Below, piece after piece: positions 1 through 10,412 of a stretch of DNA of 64,000 bases (the stretch's first letter is position 1; every line of letters starts with the position of its first letter). The notes below the pieces were generated by a model, which made no database searches, was not told where the DNA came from, and saw only the letters and a program-made list of their open reading frames with translations. The position numbers and the translations under genes were made by a program. The stretch comes from Flaveria trinervia (lineage: Eukaryota > Streptophyta > Magnoliopsida > Asterales > Asteraceae): assembly GCA_025506515.1 (NCBI GenBank), contig JACCIX010000035.1:1-64000 (forward strand), read 5' to 3'.

Positions 1-682
1 CATCAACTTTCGAGCATGAGTCGGGGATATTGCATGAGACATGATTCGATTAATGAAGAGTAATGAACAAAAGATAATGTATGAAAGAACGAACGTATGA
101 ATGAACGTTAATGAATTATCATAGTAATGTACGTACAGACCCTGTCATTCGACCTCAGTAATGGTGGCTGAGTGACGAAGAGGGTAAGTCTGACCGGATC
201 TAGAGAGAGAATGAACGATAAAGATATACGTTGAATGAACGGAAGTTAATGAACATATGATGAAGATAATAATGAATTATCTGTATATATACGTATGATG
301 TATGATCACGAACGAATGTAAAGTATAGTATGATTTTGGAGTATAGTAAAGAACGGTTTTGATGAAAGTAAAGTATTTTACTATAAAAATAGAACTCACT
401 TAGCGATGCTGACTTTGTATGCATGATAGTTGGCATGTATTTGTTGATGCTGAGGAGTTGCAGACATGGATGCATAAGCTACTGGGAGCATTTTGAGGCT
501 GACATCCGTATTTTGACATGTCTTTGTATTTTGAGATGAAAACAAATGTTGTAAATGAATGAAATGACATGTTTTTAGATATTAATGAAAGTTTTAAATT
601 CCGCTACAAATAAATATACGTTTTATAATGTTTTAAATGCAATGAATGACCAACTGTGAGGTGCCCGGAACGGGGCCTTACA
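1..682 (+). repeat. 3' part of the 5' LTR of G1
   Basis: It matches the end of the 3' LTR (about 5138-5829) with scattered single-base changes and small indels. It ends in GGGGCCTTACA at 682, two bases before the tRNA-primer site. Only the last quarter of the LTR is in the window. Confidence 0.9.
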
Positions 683-684
683 AG

Positions 685-696
685 TGGTATCAGAGC
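685..696 (+). other. Primer-binding site of G1 (initiator Met tRNA)
   Basis: TGGTATCAGAGC begins two bases after the LTR end. It is the standard plant primer-binding site complementary to the 3' end of initiator methionine tRNA, where minus-strand DNA synthesis starts. Its place directly after the LTR fixes the element's orientation as + strand. Confidence 0.93.
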
Positions 697-1049
697 AAAT
701 TTTAAGTGAACTGGGTAAATATTTTGAAAAACCTAATCTTAAACTGAGAATGGGACTAAAAGGAAAAGGGATGCCAGTCCTAGTAGCTACGTGCCTGCAA
801 GTAAAGGTTTTATGTAAATGTTTAAGTAAGTTAACGCTAACCGTATTATGTGCGCATGTATGTGGCTAGTGTGCTTTTGTGTAGATTTAGATGCTGATGT
901 AGTCAGGATAGGAAATAATTGGGATATGAAGAGTAAAGTAAGTGGCTAATCCAACTGGCCACTGTAATTAGGGACTTACTATACTTGACATAAACCGAGT
1001 TATTACCTTGAATGACTTATTGTTTTTGAATCTTATAGTGTGTTAGAGG

Positions 1050-2296
1050 ATGGATGGGCAGAATCTTCCAAGGCTCCTAGAGGCAGAGGCTATTCACGTG
1101 TGAGTAGGCGTAGTGTTAAGGCTCCTGAGACGACCATGAGAACCCTGAGGTTCATGGCCGGAGCGAAGAGAATGAGAATGCTAGTTTGAATGCCTCAGCT
1201 AGGGAGGCGATTGCTGACGAAGTACACCAGGTCATGCAGATAGTCTTACCGTCTGTAATGACCGAAGTGATTAAAGCTATTAGAGAAGGCGAAAGGAAGG
1301 AGAGGATAGGTCCTCGGGAAGGGGAAAACAACCAGAGGCCAAGATGGTTATCCCTACTGTTGAGGAAGAGGAGGAAGAAGAGCCTGTGCCTGAGACAGCA
1401 CGAGGCTGTAATTAGGGGCATTCCAAAGGTGCAAGCCCCCTACCTTTGATGGTAATGGCACTGCTGCTGCTGCTCACCGATGGGTGAGGGAGATGGAGGC
1501 TGTCCTTGAGATCAGCGAGTGCCGAGAGGACTAGAAGGTGAAGTTTGCCAGTCACTCTTTTGTGGACTCAGCCTTGTGTTGGTGGGACAATATGTCCAAG
1601 TTAAGGGAAGCAAGGCTATTGGAAGGATGAGATGGTCAGAGTTGAAAGGCTGGTGATTGAGAAGTTCTGTCTTCACCGTGAGATGGATAAAGTTGAGAGG
1701 GAGTTCCTGCAGCTGGAGGCGGGAACGATGTCACATCAGCAATATACCACTAAATTCAACGAGATGGCACAGATGGTGCTGGATCAGGACACCTCTTTCG
1801 TGAAAGATCAAGAGGTATATCAGGGCTTTCCGGCGGACATCCGTAGCACATGATCGCTTCCTGACCGAGCACGTTTAGGTCGATGGTTGATTTGGCGGGG
1901 AGATTGTATGATGAAAGATCTATGATGGTGACTGAAGGTAGCAAGAAAGGAGAGGGTGATCAGATTGGAACGGGAAGCAATTGGGACGTGGCGGAGCCGC
2001 TCCAGGTAACAAAGGTGCACGAGTGGATGATCAGCGTGTGGTCATAACTGATGCGGGGTCGAAAAGGTGTGACAAGTGTGGACACAGGCACCCTGGGGAA
2101 TGTAGATTGGGGGCAATGTCTGTTTCCGTGTGGAAGGACTGGACATGTGGCGAAGAACTACGGTATGGGGGGGTGTTATTCTTGTGGTGAGGAAGGTCAC
2201 ATGAGCAGGGATTGCAAGAAGTCAAGGGGAAGGTTCGGGAGGAAGAAGATCGGAGAAGCTAGGACAGACCCTGATGTTGTGTCAGGTATGTTCTAG
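1050..2296 (+). pseudogene. gag: gag remnant of G1 (nucleocapsid/capsid polyprotein)
   Basis: A broken reading frame can be followed from an ATG near 1050, the same place as in copy G2. It holds a capsid-like Retrotrans_gag domain at about 1450-1850, including the typical segments RWVREMEAVL, LCWWDN and FLQLEAGTMSHQQYTTKFNEM. After it come Cys-His knuckles: CDKCGHRHPGEC at about 2069-2104 and CYSCGEEGHMSRDC at about 2176-2217. The capsid domain would assemble the particle and the knuckles would bind RNA. Frameshifts around 1440, 1530, 1600, 1850 and 2100 break it. It cannot give an intact protein. Confidence 0.82.
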
Positions 2297-2935
2297 TAAA
2301 CCAAACTTTAGCCTCAGTGTTATTTGATTCTAGTGCTAGTTAAAAGTTTTATCTCTGCTGCTTACTGTGCTAAGTTTCCTATTAGTAGTAAGAATATAGA
2401 TACGCCTTCGATGTAGAATCGCCATTAGTAAGTCTACCAGGTTACCTAATGCCCTAGGGGATTGCGTGATAGAATGAGAGAGAGCGTTTGTTCCTGCTAG
2501 ACTGTTCAAGATAGGCGTAGGTGGATAGATGTACATCTCCGGGTGAGTTGATCAGTAATCTACGACTCGAACCCCAAGTGTTGCAAGGAGATGGATTGAT
2601 CACCGTGCACAACTAGAGTTTGGTGACGACCTACGACAATGAATTATGAGGAAGGCTTTGACCAGGAAAGCGGATTGCTTGGTTAGAATCGAGTAAAGGT
2701 AACTACAGTGTAGAGGGTAATTCCCAGTTGTTGCTTAGGTAGGAGAAGTGACACATCGACTGGAGCTACCCGATGAGTTAAGTGGAATTCATCTGATGTT
2801 CCATGCATCTCGTCTAAGAAAGAGCTCAACTGATGAATATGATCATGCCACTAGAGAACACTGAGATGGACAAAGTATCCAACCACGAGAAGCAACTGGT
2901 GGCCATTATTAATAAGAAGAAGAGAATAGGCTAAG
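2282..2935 (+). pseudogene. Deleted pol of G1: protease start joined to integrase C-terminal tail
   Basis: Just after gag, about 2290-2390 reads like the start of a Gypsy aspartic protease. The active-site segment reads VLFDSSAS, where the family usually has DSGA, so a key Gly is lost. Reverse transcriptase, RNase H and the integrase core are all missing. From about 2390 to 2740 the sequence is full of stops and I recognise nothing in it. At about 2755-2870 the segment RLELPDELSGIHLMFHAS is the integrase C-terminal/pre-chromodomain tail of Gypsy elements. It is followed by a stop just before the polypurine tract. Confidence 0.72.
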
Positions 2936-3063
2936 GGGATGATGGTTTTTCCTTTTGTGGGTGCATTGAAGCCTAAATGGATCTATGTTTAAGTGCAAGA
3001 TCAAGGAAGAGGTGAGACAATGTTACCCATAACTGTTCGAGAAGCCGACAGGTTTCGGGGACA

Positions 3064-3086
3064 AACCTCTTTAAGCGGGGTAGACT
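3064..3086 (+). other. Polypurine tract region of G1
   Basis: A purine-rich stretch centred on AAGCGGGGTAGA lies directly before the 3' LTR start (TGTAATACCCC at 3087). This is where plus-strand priming takes place. The G2 copy has AAGGGGGGTAGA at the same place, which supports the assignment. Confidence 0.75.
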
Positions 3087-3736
3087 TGTAATACCCCAAA
3101 TTTTTATTAAAATGAAATGAAAAGAAAAGTAAACAGAAAGAATAGATAATGAGCACAGTGGAGGGGGATAAAATGTACAAGATACAAACCTTTTTACTTT
3201 GAGGTTAAAGGGGCATGGTCGCCCATTTCTTCTTCATCTTCTTCATTTGGCTGAAAGGAAGAAAGAAGAGAGAGAGCCCTGATCTACAGAGAGAAAGAGG
3301 AAGAAGCAACTGCAAAGGTAAGTCTTATCTTATATGAGCTTGGTTTCAGCTGGTTTCAAGTTCTTGACCGAAAAGTTCTTGGTGTTTAGTGTTTGTTTTC
3401 GGGATTCAAGAGCTGAATCGAAGGTGGGCCTCGAACTTGAAGGGTGTTGCTCAAAGGCTATTCATGGTGAGTTTCTAGAACCCCCCTTTTACTGATTTTC
3501 AACTTGTTTGGGGCTATTATGCATACCAAGAGAATGTTTTCAAGCAATCGTGGGTCTACAGCCTTATGTTCGAAATGATGTATGTTTTATGATTTAGTGT
3601 TGCTTGGGTTAGTGTTGATGTTTAGCATGCTTAGATGCCCTTAGTATGTTAGATCTATGCTTGGTAGTGTTAGAATGATAATAGGTGATGTTAGTAGCAT
3701 AGAAAATATTTCAGAAGGTTCTGATGAACATGAACA

Positions 3737-4115
3737 GTGGCCCATGCGTCCAGCATGTTCGCTAGAAGCCTAAGTGTGGCCATGCGCCCAAGAGTAGGTC
3801 ATGCGCCTAAACAGTGCCCATGCGCCAGCATATTGGCCATGCGTCTAAGTGTTGGCCATGCGCCAGAGGTGGTCCATGCGCCAGAGGTGGTCCATGCGCC
3901 AGAGGTGGTCCATGCGCCTAAACAGTGACCCATGCACCTAAGTGTTGGCATGCGCCCAAGTGTTGGCCATGCGCCTAAATAGTGCCGTGCGCCCAAGTGT
4001 TGAAACGGCTAAGTGTTGATGCGCAGCTAAACAGGTGCCATGCTCCTGCATAGTGGCAAAGCGCATGAACAGGGCAAAAGCGCCTAAATAGTGCCCATGC
4101 GCCCAGACTGTTTTA
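3737..4115 (+). repeat. Tandem array A in the Gypsy LTR (GCGCATG-type units)
   Basis: Degenerate tandem units of about 20-30 bases, built from CCATGCGCC alternating with AAACAGTG or AAGTGTTGG. One sub-array (about 3870-3920) repeats an exact ~22-base unit three times. The same array occurs in both LTRs of G2 (17925-18206 plus 20947-21125, and 25790-26275) with different unit numbers. Units contain short inverted repeats such as TGGC...GCCA. Confidence 0.85.
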
Positions 4116-4552
4116 CACTTAGAATTTTTTTATGCTCATGCGCCTAAAAGGTCCCGTGCGCCCAATTTGGACTTAAGGTTTTCTAAGTGGTTTTAAGGAG
4201 TAATATGGGAGATAGGCCTGGTTATGATGTGATGGCTTATGTCTGATGTGTGTTATGTATATATGATGTTGCTTGTATGGTGATAGTGTATGCTTATGAT
4301 TATGTGTATGTTCCTTATTATATATGTATGTCTTTCCCTTGGCTTTGCATTTAACGTTAATGAATGTAACGAAAGTATTATGTAACGTAAAATGGAAGAT
4401 AATGAAAAGAGGAACGTAATGAATGAGAACGTGAGAGGCTGCAAGTGAAGTGCACGGCTCTAAATGCCTTAAGCTCTACCACGTGAGGTTCAGCAAATCC
4501 TAAAGTGTGCACGCAAGGGTTCCAGTCTTTGTGGCTGACCTTCGGTGTAGTT

Positions 4553-4812
4553 ACCCATATTATTGGGGGTGTTGTACCCACATTGTTGGGGTGATGTACC
4601 CATTTTGATGGGGGTGATGTACCCATTTCGATGGGGGTGTAGTACCCATTTCGATGGGGGTGTAGTACCCATTTCGATGGGGTGTAGTTACCCATTTCGA
4701 TAGGGGTGTAGTTACCTATTTCGATAGGGGTGTAGTTACCCATTTCGATGGGGGGGGTAGTTACCCATTTCGATGGGTGTAGTACCCATTTCGATGGGGG
4801 GTAGTTACCCCA
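4553..4812 (+). repeat. Tandem array B in the Gypsy LTR (CCCATTTCGATGGG hairpin units)
   Basis: About eleven units of roughly 22 bases with core ACCCATTTCGATGGGGGTGTAGT. Each unit holds the inverted repeat CCCAT-TTCG-ATGGG. The first units vary the core (CATATTATTGGG, CACATTGTTGGGG). The same array has only about three or four units in the left LTR of G2 (17405-17492) and about five or six in its right LTR (25197-25316). Confidence 0.88.
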
Positions 4813-5830
4813 TAATGTTGGAGGTGAAATATATGATGGTTACCCGAGTTACGTATACTTCGGGGTTGTGGCATAAAGCCAAGCATATGTATGAGGTGAG
4901 CGACTCTCTGTCGCAACAGACTCGATAGAGGTCCTTGTCGCGTACTCCGGACAGTATCAGTCTTTGGACATGAGTCGGGAGTATTTCATGAGACGAGATA
5001 ATGAGGTGAGCGACCTGGCGTCGCAACAGACTCGGATAAAGTTCAATCCCTATGATTGACTCATATGGGATCTTTGTCGCGTATCCCGGTGTGTGTCAGT
5101 CTTCGAACATGAGTCGGGGATTTGTGTACAGGCCCCGCACAGCATCAGCTTTCGAGCATGAGTCGGGGATTTGCATGAGACATGATTCGATTAATGAAGA
5201 GTAATGAACAAAAGATAATGTATGAAAGAACGAACGTATGAAATGAACGTTAATGAATTATCATAGTAATGAACGATACAGACCCTTGTCATTCGACCTC
5301 AGTAATCGTGGCTGAGTGCCACGAAGAGGGTAAAGTCTGACCGGATCTAGAGAGAGGAAGTGAACGATAACGATATACGTTGAATGAACGGAAGTTAATG
5401 AACGTAATGATGAAGATAATAATGATATTATCTGTATATACGTATGATGTATGATCACGAACGAATGTAAAGTATAGTATGATTTTGGAGTATAGTAAAG
5501 AACGGTTTTGATGAAAGTAAGTATTTTACTATAAAACTAGAACTCACTTAGTGATGCTGACTTTTGTATACATGATAGTTGGCATGTATTTGTTGATGCT
5601 GAGGAGTTGCAGGCATGGATGCATAAGCTACTAGGAGCATTTTGAGGCTGGCATCCGTATTTTGACATGTCTTTATATTTTAAGATGAAAACAAATGTTG
5701 TAAATGAATGAAATAACATGTTTTTAGATATTAATGAAAGTTTTAAATTCCGCTGCAAATAAATGTACGTTTTATAATGTTTTTAAGTGCAATGAATGGC
5801 CAACTGTGAGGTGCCTGGGAACGGGGCCTT

Positions 5831-5842
5831 CCACACACACAC

Positions 5843-5882
<40 letters not shown>
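5831..5882. repeat. (CA)n/(TA)n microsatellite
   Basis: ACACACACC-type repeats run into about 20 TA units at the right edge of the G1 3' LTR. It overlaps or replaces the LTR terminus, so a target-site duplication cannot be read here. Confidence 0.9.
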
Positions 5883-5884
<2 letters not shown>

Positions 5885-6418
5885 ATATGAAAAATATTAA
5901 TAATATCATTTGTAGTTAATGTGATATTTATTAGTAGAGAGAATTGGGAAAATAAAATTTAGGAGCTATAGAATTGTGAAAAGTGACATAAAAAACCTTC
6001 TTTTATTAGTATTAATAGATTGATAGATTAATAAATTAAGATGTGATACCATGACAATTTCGTCACTAACATGACAGATTCGACTATACTTATTTGAATT
6101 CATCAGTTGCAATCCATTTTGTACAATCTATACTTATTAATAAAACAATCTTTAGTGTCACGTGTTGTTTTCTTAAGCCTCCTATATTTTAGTTTCCCGC
6201 CTAAAAATGTATCTGTTCTTATTATTAGTTATGATTCATTCGAAGAAAATTAACTATTACTATAATTACAAAGTGAGTTTTTTTTCCTTAAATAGTGTAT
6301 GCAGAATATTTATTTGCCATAATAGTGTTTAAGGAAGTATTTTTTAATATAATATTAGTGATTAAACTTATTTCACTTTATACAATATTATTTAAAAATA
6401 GTCAAGTACAAAGGTTAA

Positions 6419-6906
6419 TGAAGATCATGTATAGGTTGGACTCACCTTAGTTTAGATTATTTACTTTTGATTGTAATAGGTCTTTTGTTAGTTTCTTTTT
6501 ATGTATTTAGTTTATGTATTTTGCAGTACAACAAAACTGTGAGCGAAACTATAGTTTCGCTCACAGTCAGCTGATTAGTTTGCCTGGCGAAACTTTTGTT
6601 TCGCCTGACGAAACTATAGTTTCGGCTGCGAAACTATAGACTGCTATACATAGATTTGATTCTTCTCATTATAGTAAGCTTGCAAAACCCTAATCGATTA
6701 TCATTGTTGCAAGTTACCATTTCAAAGCAGTTAATACACAGAATTATCATTGTGTTTTATGTTATTGATTGTTGATGATCATTGTCTTATTATGAATGAG
6801 TTCTTATTGTGTTCAATCCTCTTTGTTATTGTTGTTTAGCATATTTGTTGGATATTGAACGATTCTTTATATCATTTGCACTGTAATACGATCACATGGA
6901 CCAACA
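6419..6906 (+). repeat. 5' LTR of C3
   Basis: 488 bases, starting TGAAGATCATG and ending GACCAACA, paired with 14807-15300. It contains a perfect 32-base palindrome (6536-6567) and further copies of its GCGAAACTATAGTTTCGC core at 6580-6650. A TATA-like CTATACATAG follows them near 6644. Confidence 0.93.
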
Positions 6907-6909
6907 AAA

Positions 6910-6921
6910 TGGTATCAAAGC
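6910..6921 (+). other. Primer-binding site of C3
   Basis: TGGTATCAAAGC lies three bases after the LTR end. It differs from the usual initiator-Met-tRNA site TGGTATCAGAGC by one base (G to A). Confidence 0.88.
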
Positions 6922-7170
6922 CTTAGTGCTCATGATTTGTTTGAGTTATTTGGTGGTTTTTGTTCAGTATCTTGTTTCAATCATTTTCAGTTCCTTATTG
7001 GATGTTTTTGATGTGGAAATTGATTGAGTTTACCTTGTTTTGGAAATAAATTAACAAAAATGGTTAATAATTTCTTTTGCAAAAATCTGCTTCATCTAAA
7101 GATAAGTTGTTCAATCTTGGGTTCCTATTTCACCTGGTTAATCTGTTCGTTATTTCATTTCAGGAGTCAT
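6922..7170 (+). other. Leader of C3; gag region deleted
   Basis: About 250 bases of AT-rich sequence join the PBS to the protease. A gag frame of at least 1 kb with a zinc knuckle would be expected here, as in C4 and C5. None is present in any frame. A CATTTCAG acceptor-like site lies at about 7157-7163. Confidence 0.65.
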
Positions 7171-7173
7171 CCA

Positions 7174-7510
7174 CTAAGATTGTAAACAACGTGTGGCATG
7201 TAGATAGTGGATGCTCCAAACATATGACAGGCTGAAAGACTTGCTGACCATTATCGGATTATAGATGGAGGATATGTTGCTTTTGCTGGTGACAAAAAGG
7301 GTGGAAAGATGATTGGGCAAGGAGAAGTTACCAATGGTTCTTTAACTTGGAGAAAGTCAACTATGTTCTTGAGCTGGCATTTAATCTCTTCTAAGTGTTT
7401 CTCAGATCTACGATAAAGACATTCCAGTCTTGTTAAATCCGATGAATGTCTATTTTTAAAATCAGAGTTTGATATTCCTGATGATTTGATTCTTATGCGT
7501 GCTTCAAGAA
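7174..7510 (+). pseudogene. Copia protease remnant of C3
   Basis: The segment VWHVDSGCSKHMTG (7191-7232) carries the aspartic-protease active site DSG at 7203-7211. Copia proteases usually have DSGA/DSGC followed by a zinc-like HMTG. The frame then shifts, and DGGYVAFAGDKKGGKMIGQG (about 7266-7325) follows in another frame. The protease would cut the polyprotein inside the particle. Confidence 0.8.
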
Positions 7511-7529
7511 AACATGACACATATCTTCT

Positions 7530-8470
7530 GATATGAACTCCAGCAAGTCAAAGTCTACCGCAATTTGTCTTCTTTCTAAAATAATAAACAAATTAGTCAA
7601 AAACAATCTCGTAAGAGGACTCCCTTTAAAAGATTTTTCTGTGAACGAAAAATGTATGGCTTGTGCCAAGGGCAAACAACACAAGAAACCACATAAGCCC
7701 AAACTTGAAAACATCATAACTTGTCCTCTCGAGTTGTTACATACTGATTTTTTGGCCCATTTAGCGTTAAATCTATTGCTAAAAAATCTTTTTTCCTTGT
7801 TGTTACAGATGATTTCTCCAGATATTCATGGGTGAGATTTCTTGCTCACAAAGGAGAGTTGCTGAAGAAATGCATACGTTAATTCTTTCTATCGAGACAA
7901 TCAGCAAAGATAAAGTTATGGGTCTGAGAAGTGACAACGACACTGAATTCAAAATCAGATTCTTGATTCATTATGTGCTCAAAAGGGGATTGTGAGAAAG
8001 TTTAGTGCTTCCAGGACACCTTAACAAAATGGTGTAGCTGAACGAAAGAATCACACTCTCATTGAAGCCGCACGTACAATGCTGATAGAATCTTCGTTAC
8101 CCATTATTTTTTGGACTGAAGCCGTAAATTGTGCTTTATATGTTCTAAACTGGGTGTTGATTGTCAAGGACAAAATGAAGACTCCTTATGAGCTTTTCAA
8201 TAAGAGGAAACCTCTAATTGACTTCTTTCGGCCATTTGTTGCTCTTGCACTCTTCTGAATACTCAATCTCAAAAGACAAAGTTCGGTGCCGTGTCTAACG
8301 AGTGTTACTTTGTTGGTTACTCTTCTTCTCAAAAGGCCTATCGAGTATATAACAAGAGAACATGTATCGTTCAAGAGTCGTTCTATGTTGATTGGCAGGA
8401 GTCTAACTCGTCTGATGTTCGATCTGAACTAGCATGGTTCTTTGACTCCGATACTTTGTTTAATTCTTTT
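7530..8470 (+). pseudogene. Copia integrase remnant of C3
   Basis: The N-terminal zinc-binding part is seen as CMACAKGKQHKKPHKP (about 7653-7700). The core follows in broken pieces: LELLHTDF (first catalytic Asp) near 7730, VTDDFSRYSWV near 7800-7830 and LRSDNDTEF (second Asp) near 7925-7950. The C-terminal piece is NECYFVGYSSSQKAYRVYN (8297-8353). Frameshifts occur near 7760, 7840, 7960 and 8240. The enzyme would insert the cDNA into the genome. Confidence 0.82.
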
Positions 8471-8870
8471 AATCTTTTAGTTTTCGAAGATGATGTGTCC
8501 ATTCCAAATGTTCAAACTAATATTATCTCCTCAACCCCATCTCTTGCTCACTCCACCTCTTTAGCAAATAATGCCATTTCAGTTGATGTTGGATCATCTT
8601 CTCCATTACTTGATCTGTCATCAACACCTGTTTCTACTTCACAACTAATCCTTCTTCACCAACATCTCTTCCTTCATCACCTACATCTATCCCTTCACAA
8701 CCTATTCCATCCCTCTCACCCTCATCTAATCTTTCACAATATGTGAATGAAACTTCTCCAAACACCTTCCATTTAGACACAAACTTCAAAACCTTGAAAG
8801 ATCATCCTCTTGATAATGTTATTGATCAATAACTGATGGTGTTCAAACGTGGAGTCAATCTGGTTTGATT
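8471..8870 (+). pseudogene. Integrase-reverse transcriptase linker of C3
   Basis: A Ser/Pro/Leu-rich low-complexity stretch joins the integrase end to the reverse transcriptase. The linker in C4 and C5 is also Ser/Thr/Asp-rich, so this is normal for the family. It has frameshifts near 8640 and 8830. Confidence 0.6.
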
Positions 8871-8879
8871 AATATCTGT

Positions 8880-9765
8880 CTCTTCTCTTGCTTCATCTCT
8901 CAAACTGTCCCGAAAAATGTGCATGCCGCTCTACAGGACCCATGCTGGGTGGACTCAATGCAATTGGAGCTTCAACAATTCAGAAAGCTCAAAGTTTGGA
9001 CCTTGGTTGACTTGCCTCCCAACAACTGCCCAATTGGTACAAAATGAGTGTTAAGAACAAACCGAATGATCGTGGTGTGGTGGCGCGTAACAAGTCTAGA
9101 CTAGTTGTGCAGGGTTTTGCTCAAGAGAAGGGATTGACTATATTGAAGTCTTCGCCCAGTCGCCCGTCTTAAAGCAATCAGGATTTTTCTTGCTCATGCT
9201 GCTCATAAACGTTCAAGGTATATCAGATGGATGTCAAGTGTGCTTTCCTTTATGGAGACATTGATGAGGAGATATATGTGTGTCAACCACCAGGTTTTGA
9301 GCATCTTGATTTTCCTGATAAAGTCTGTAAACTGGACAAATCTCTGTATGGTCTTCATCAGGCTCCTAGGATCTGGTATGAGACCCTGACCCAGTATCTC
9401 TTAAGTAATGGTTTCTCTCGGGGCACCATCGATATGAATCTTTTCAAAAGGGAAGTGAATGGTGAAATGCCGTTTGTCCAACTTTATGTCGATGATATTA
9501 TCTTTGGCTCCACCAATTCACTGTTATGTCGAGAGTTTGAAGAAGTGATGCGCAATCATTTTGAAATGGGTATGATGGGAGAAATGTGTTTCTTTCTGGG
9601 ATTACAGGTAACAAAAGGATGAAGGCATTCTAATTTATCAAGAAAAGTATGTTAAAGAAATCTTGAAGAAATTCAAGATGGATGACACTGCTCCTAAAAT
9701 GACTCCCTTTACTGCTCAGACATGTCTCACTCCTGATGAGACGGGAAATCTATTGATCCTCATCT
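8880..9765 (+). pseudogene. Copia reverse transcriptase remnant of C3
   Basis: RVT_2-type segments are clear: AALQDPCWVDSMQLELQQF (8922-8978), MDVKCAFLYGDIDEEIYV (9227-9280), LDKSLYGLHQAPRIWYE (9335-9385) and the catalytic LYVDDIIFGS with YVDD at 9485-9496. The frame is open over 9227-9622 but shifted against the parts before and after it. It would copy the RNA into DNA. Confidence 0.9.
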
Positions 9766-9769
9766 CTAC

Positions 9770-10412
9770 AGATCTATGATCGGTTCTCATGTATCTTACG
9801 GCAAGTCGACTTGATATCATTTTTGCTGTAGGATATTGTGCTCGATTTCAGTCGGCCCCAAAGGAGTCTCATGAGAAGCTGTCAAGAGAATTTTTCGTTA
9901 TCTCAAAGGCTCATCTCGTTTAGGTCTTGGTACCCTTATGGAGGGAATTTTGATTTACATGCTTATTCTGACAGTGATTCTAATGGTTGCAGGTTAAACA
10001 GAAATCGGTGTCCGGAGGGTGTCAATACCTGGGTATTGTCTGGTGTCTTGGCAAAACAAGAAACATACCACTCTCTCTTTTTACAGGAGAAGCAGAATAC
10101 ATTGCTGCCTCTAGTTGTTGTTCCCAAGTCCTTTGGATTCAATACCAGATGATTGACTATGGAATTAATTTTCTCCCACACCCGTTGTTTGTGACAACGA
10201 AGCTACCATCGGAATCGCTAAAAATCCTATTCATCATTCCTGAACCAAGCACATCGAAACACGGATTCATGCAATTCGTGATGCACAAGAAAGGGTTTTT
10301 ATCGATATTATTCCTATTGTCACAAAAAATAAAAGGCAGATCTTTTCACGAAACTTTCGATAAACCTTGCTTTTATGAATTAATCTCTATGTTAGGGTTA
10401 ATATCTTTTTAA
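9770..10412 (+). pseudogene. Copia RNase H remnant of C3
   Basis: Follows the reverse transcriptase in several shifted frames. AYSDSDSNGC (about 9960-9990) is the usual AYSDADWAGC motif, and GEAEYIAASSCCSQVLWIQYQM (10087-10152) is the typical Copia RNase H segment. The end of pol is near the stop at 10412. Frameshifts occur near 9830, 9900, 9990 and 10200. Confidence 0.85.

Larger units (their letters stand above)
1..5829 (+). mobile_element. Ty3/Gypsy-type LTR retrotransposon G1, internally deleted, 5' end beyond the window
   Basis: Layout is 5' LTR (only its last ~680 bases), PBS, gag remnant, scar of pol, polypurine tract and full 3' LTR. The internal part is only 2.4 kb, against roughly 5 kb expected for gag plus pol, so it cannot supply its own reverse transcriptase or integrase. 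The class follows from a Retrotrans_gag-like domain with Cys-His knuckles and an integrase C-terminal segment of Gypsy type. The window edge hides the left end, so no TSD can be checked. The same family and the same deletion recur at 16492-26914 on the other strand. It is probably a non-autonomous lineage mobilised by an intact relative. Confidence 0.88.
3087..5829 (+). repeat. 3' LTR of G1 (~2.74 kb)
   Basis: It starts TGTAATACCCC and ends ...GGGGCCTT at 5829. The expected terminal ACA runs into a CA/TA microsatellite, so the last bases are blurred. The first 400 bases hold a purine-rich stretch and an AAG|GTAAGT donor-like site near 3318. The middle holds two tandem arrays, listed separately. 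The rest matches the 5' LTR. The long translations here, such as those around 4378-4743, are repeat readings rather than genes. Confidence 0.87.

Noticed and set aside
3870..3920. Short regular repeats that might suggest a CRISPR-like array
   Set aside because: Units are directly adjacent without unique spacers and lie inside a plant LTR.
4378..4743. 121-codon open frame on the - strand
   Set aside because: It is a translation of tandem array B (repeating GNYTPIEM). It is antisense to the LTR and changes with unit number. No coding evidence.
8291..8746. Separate secreted or membrane-like protein (Leu/His-rich end)
   Set aside because: Its start is the integrase C-terminus (FVGYSSSQKAYRVYN). 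The Leu/His-rich end results from a frameshift in the Ser/Pro-rich linker.
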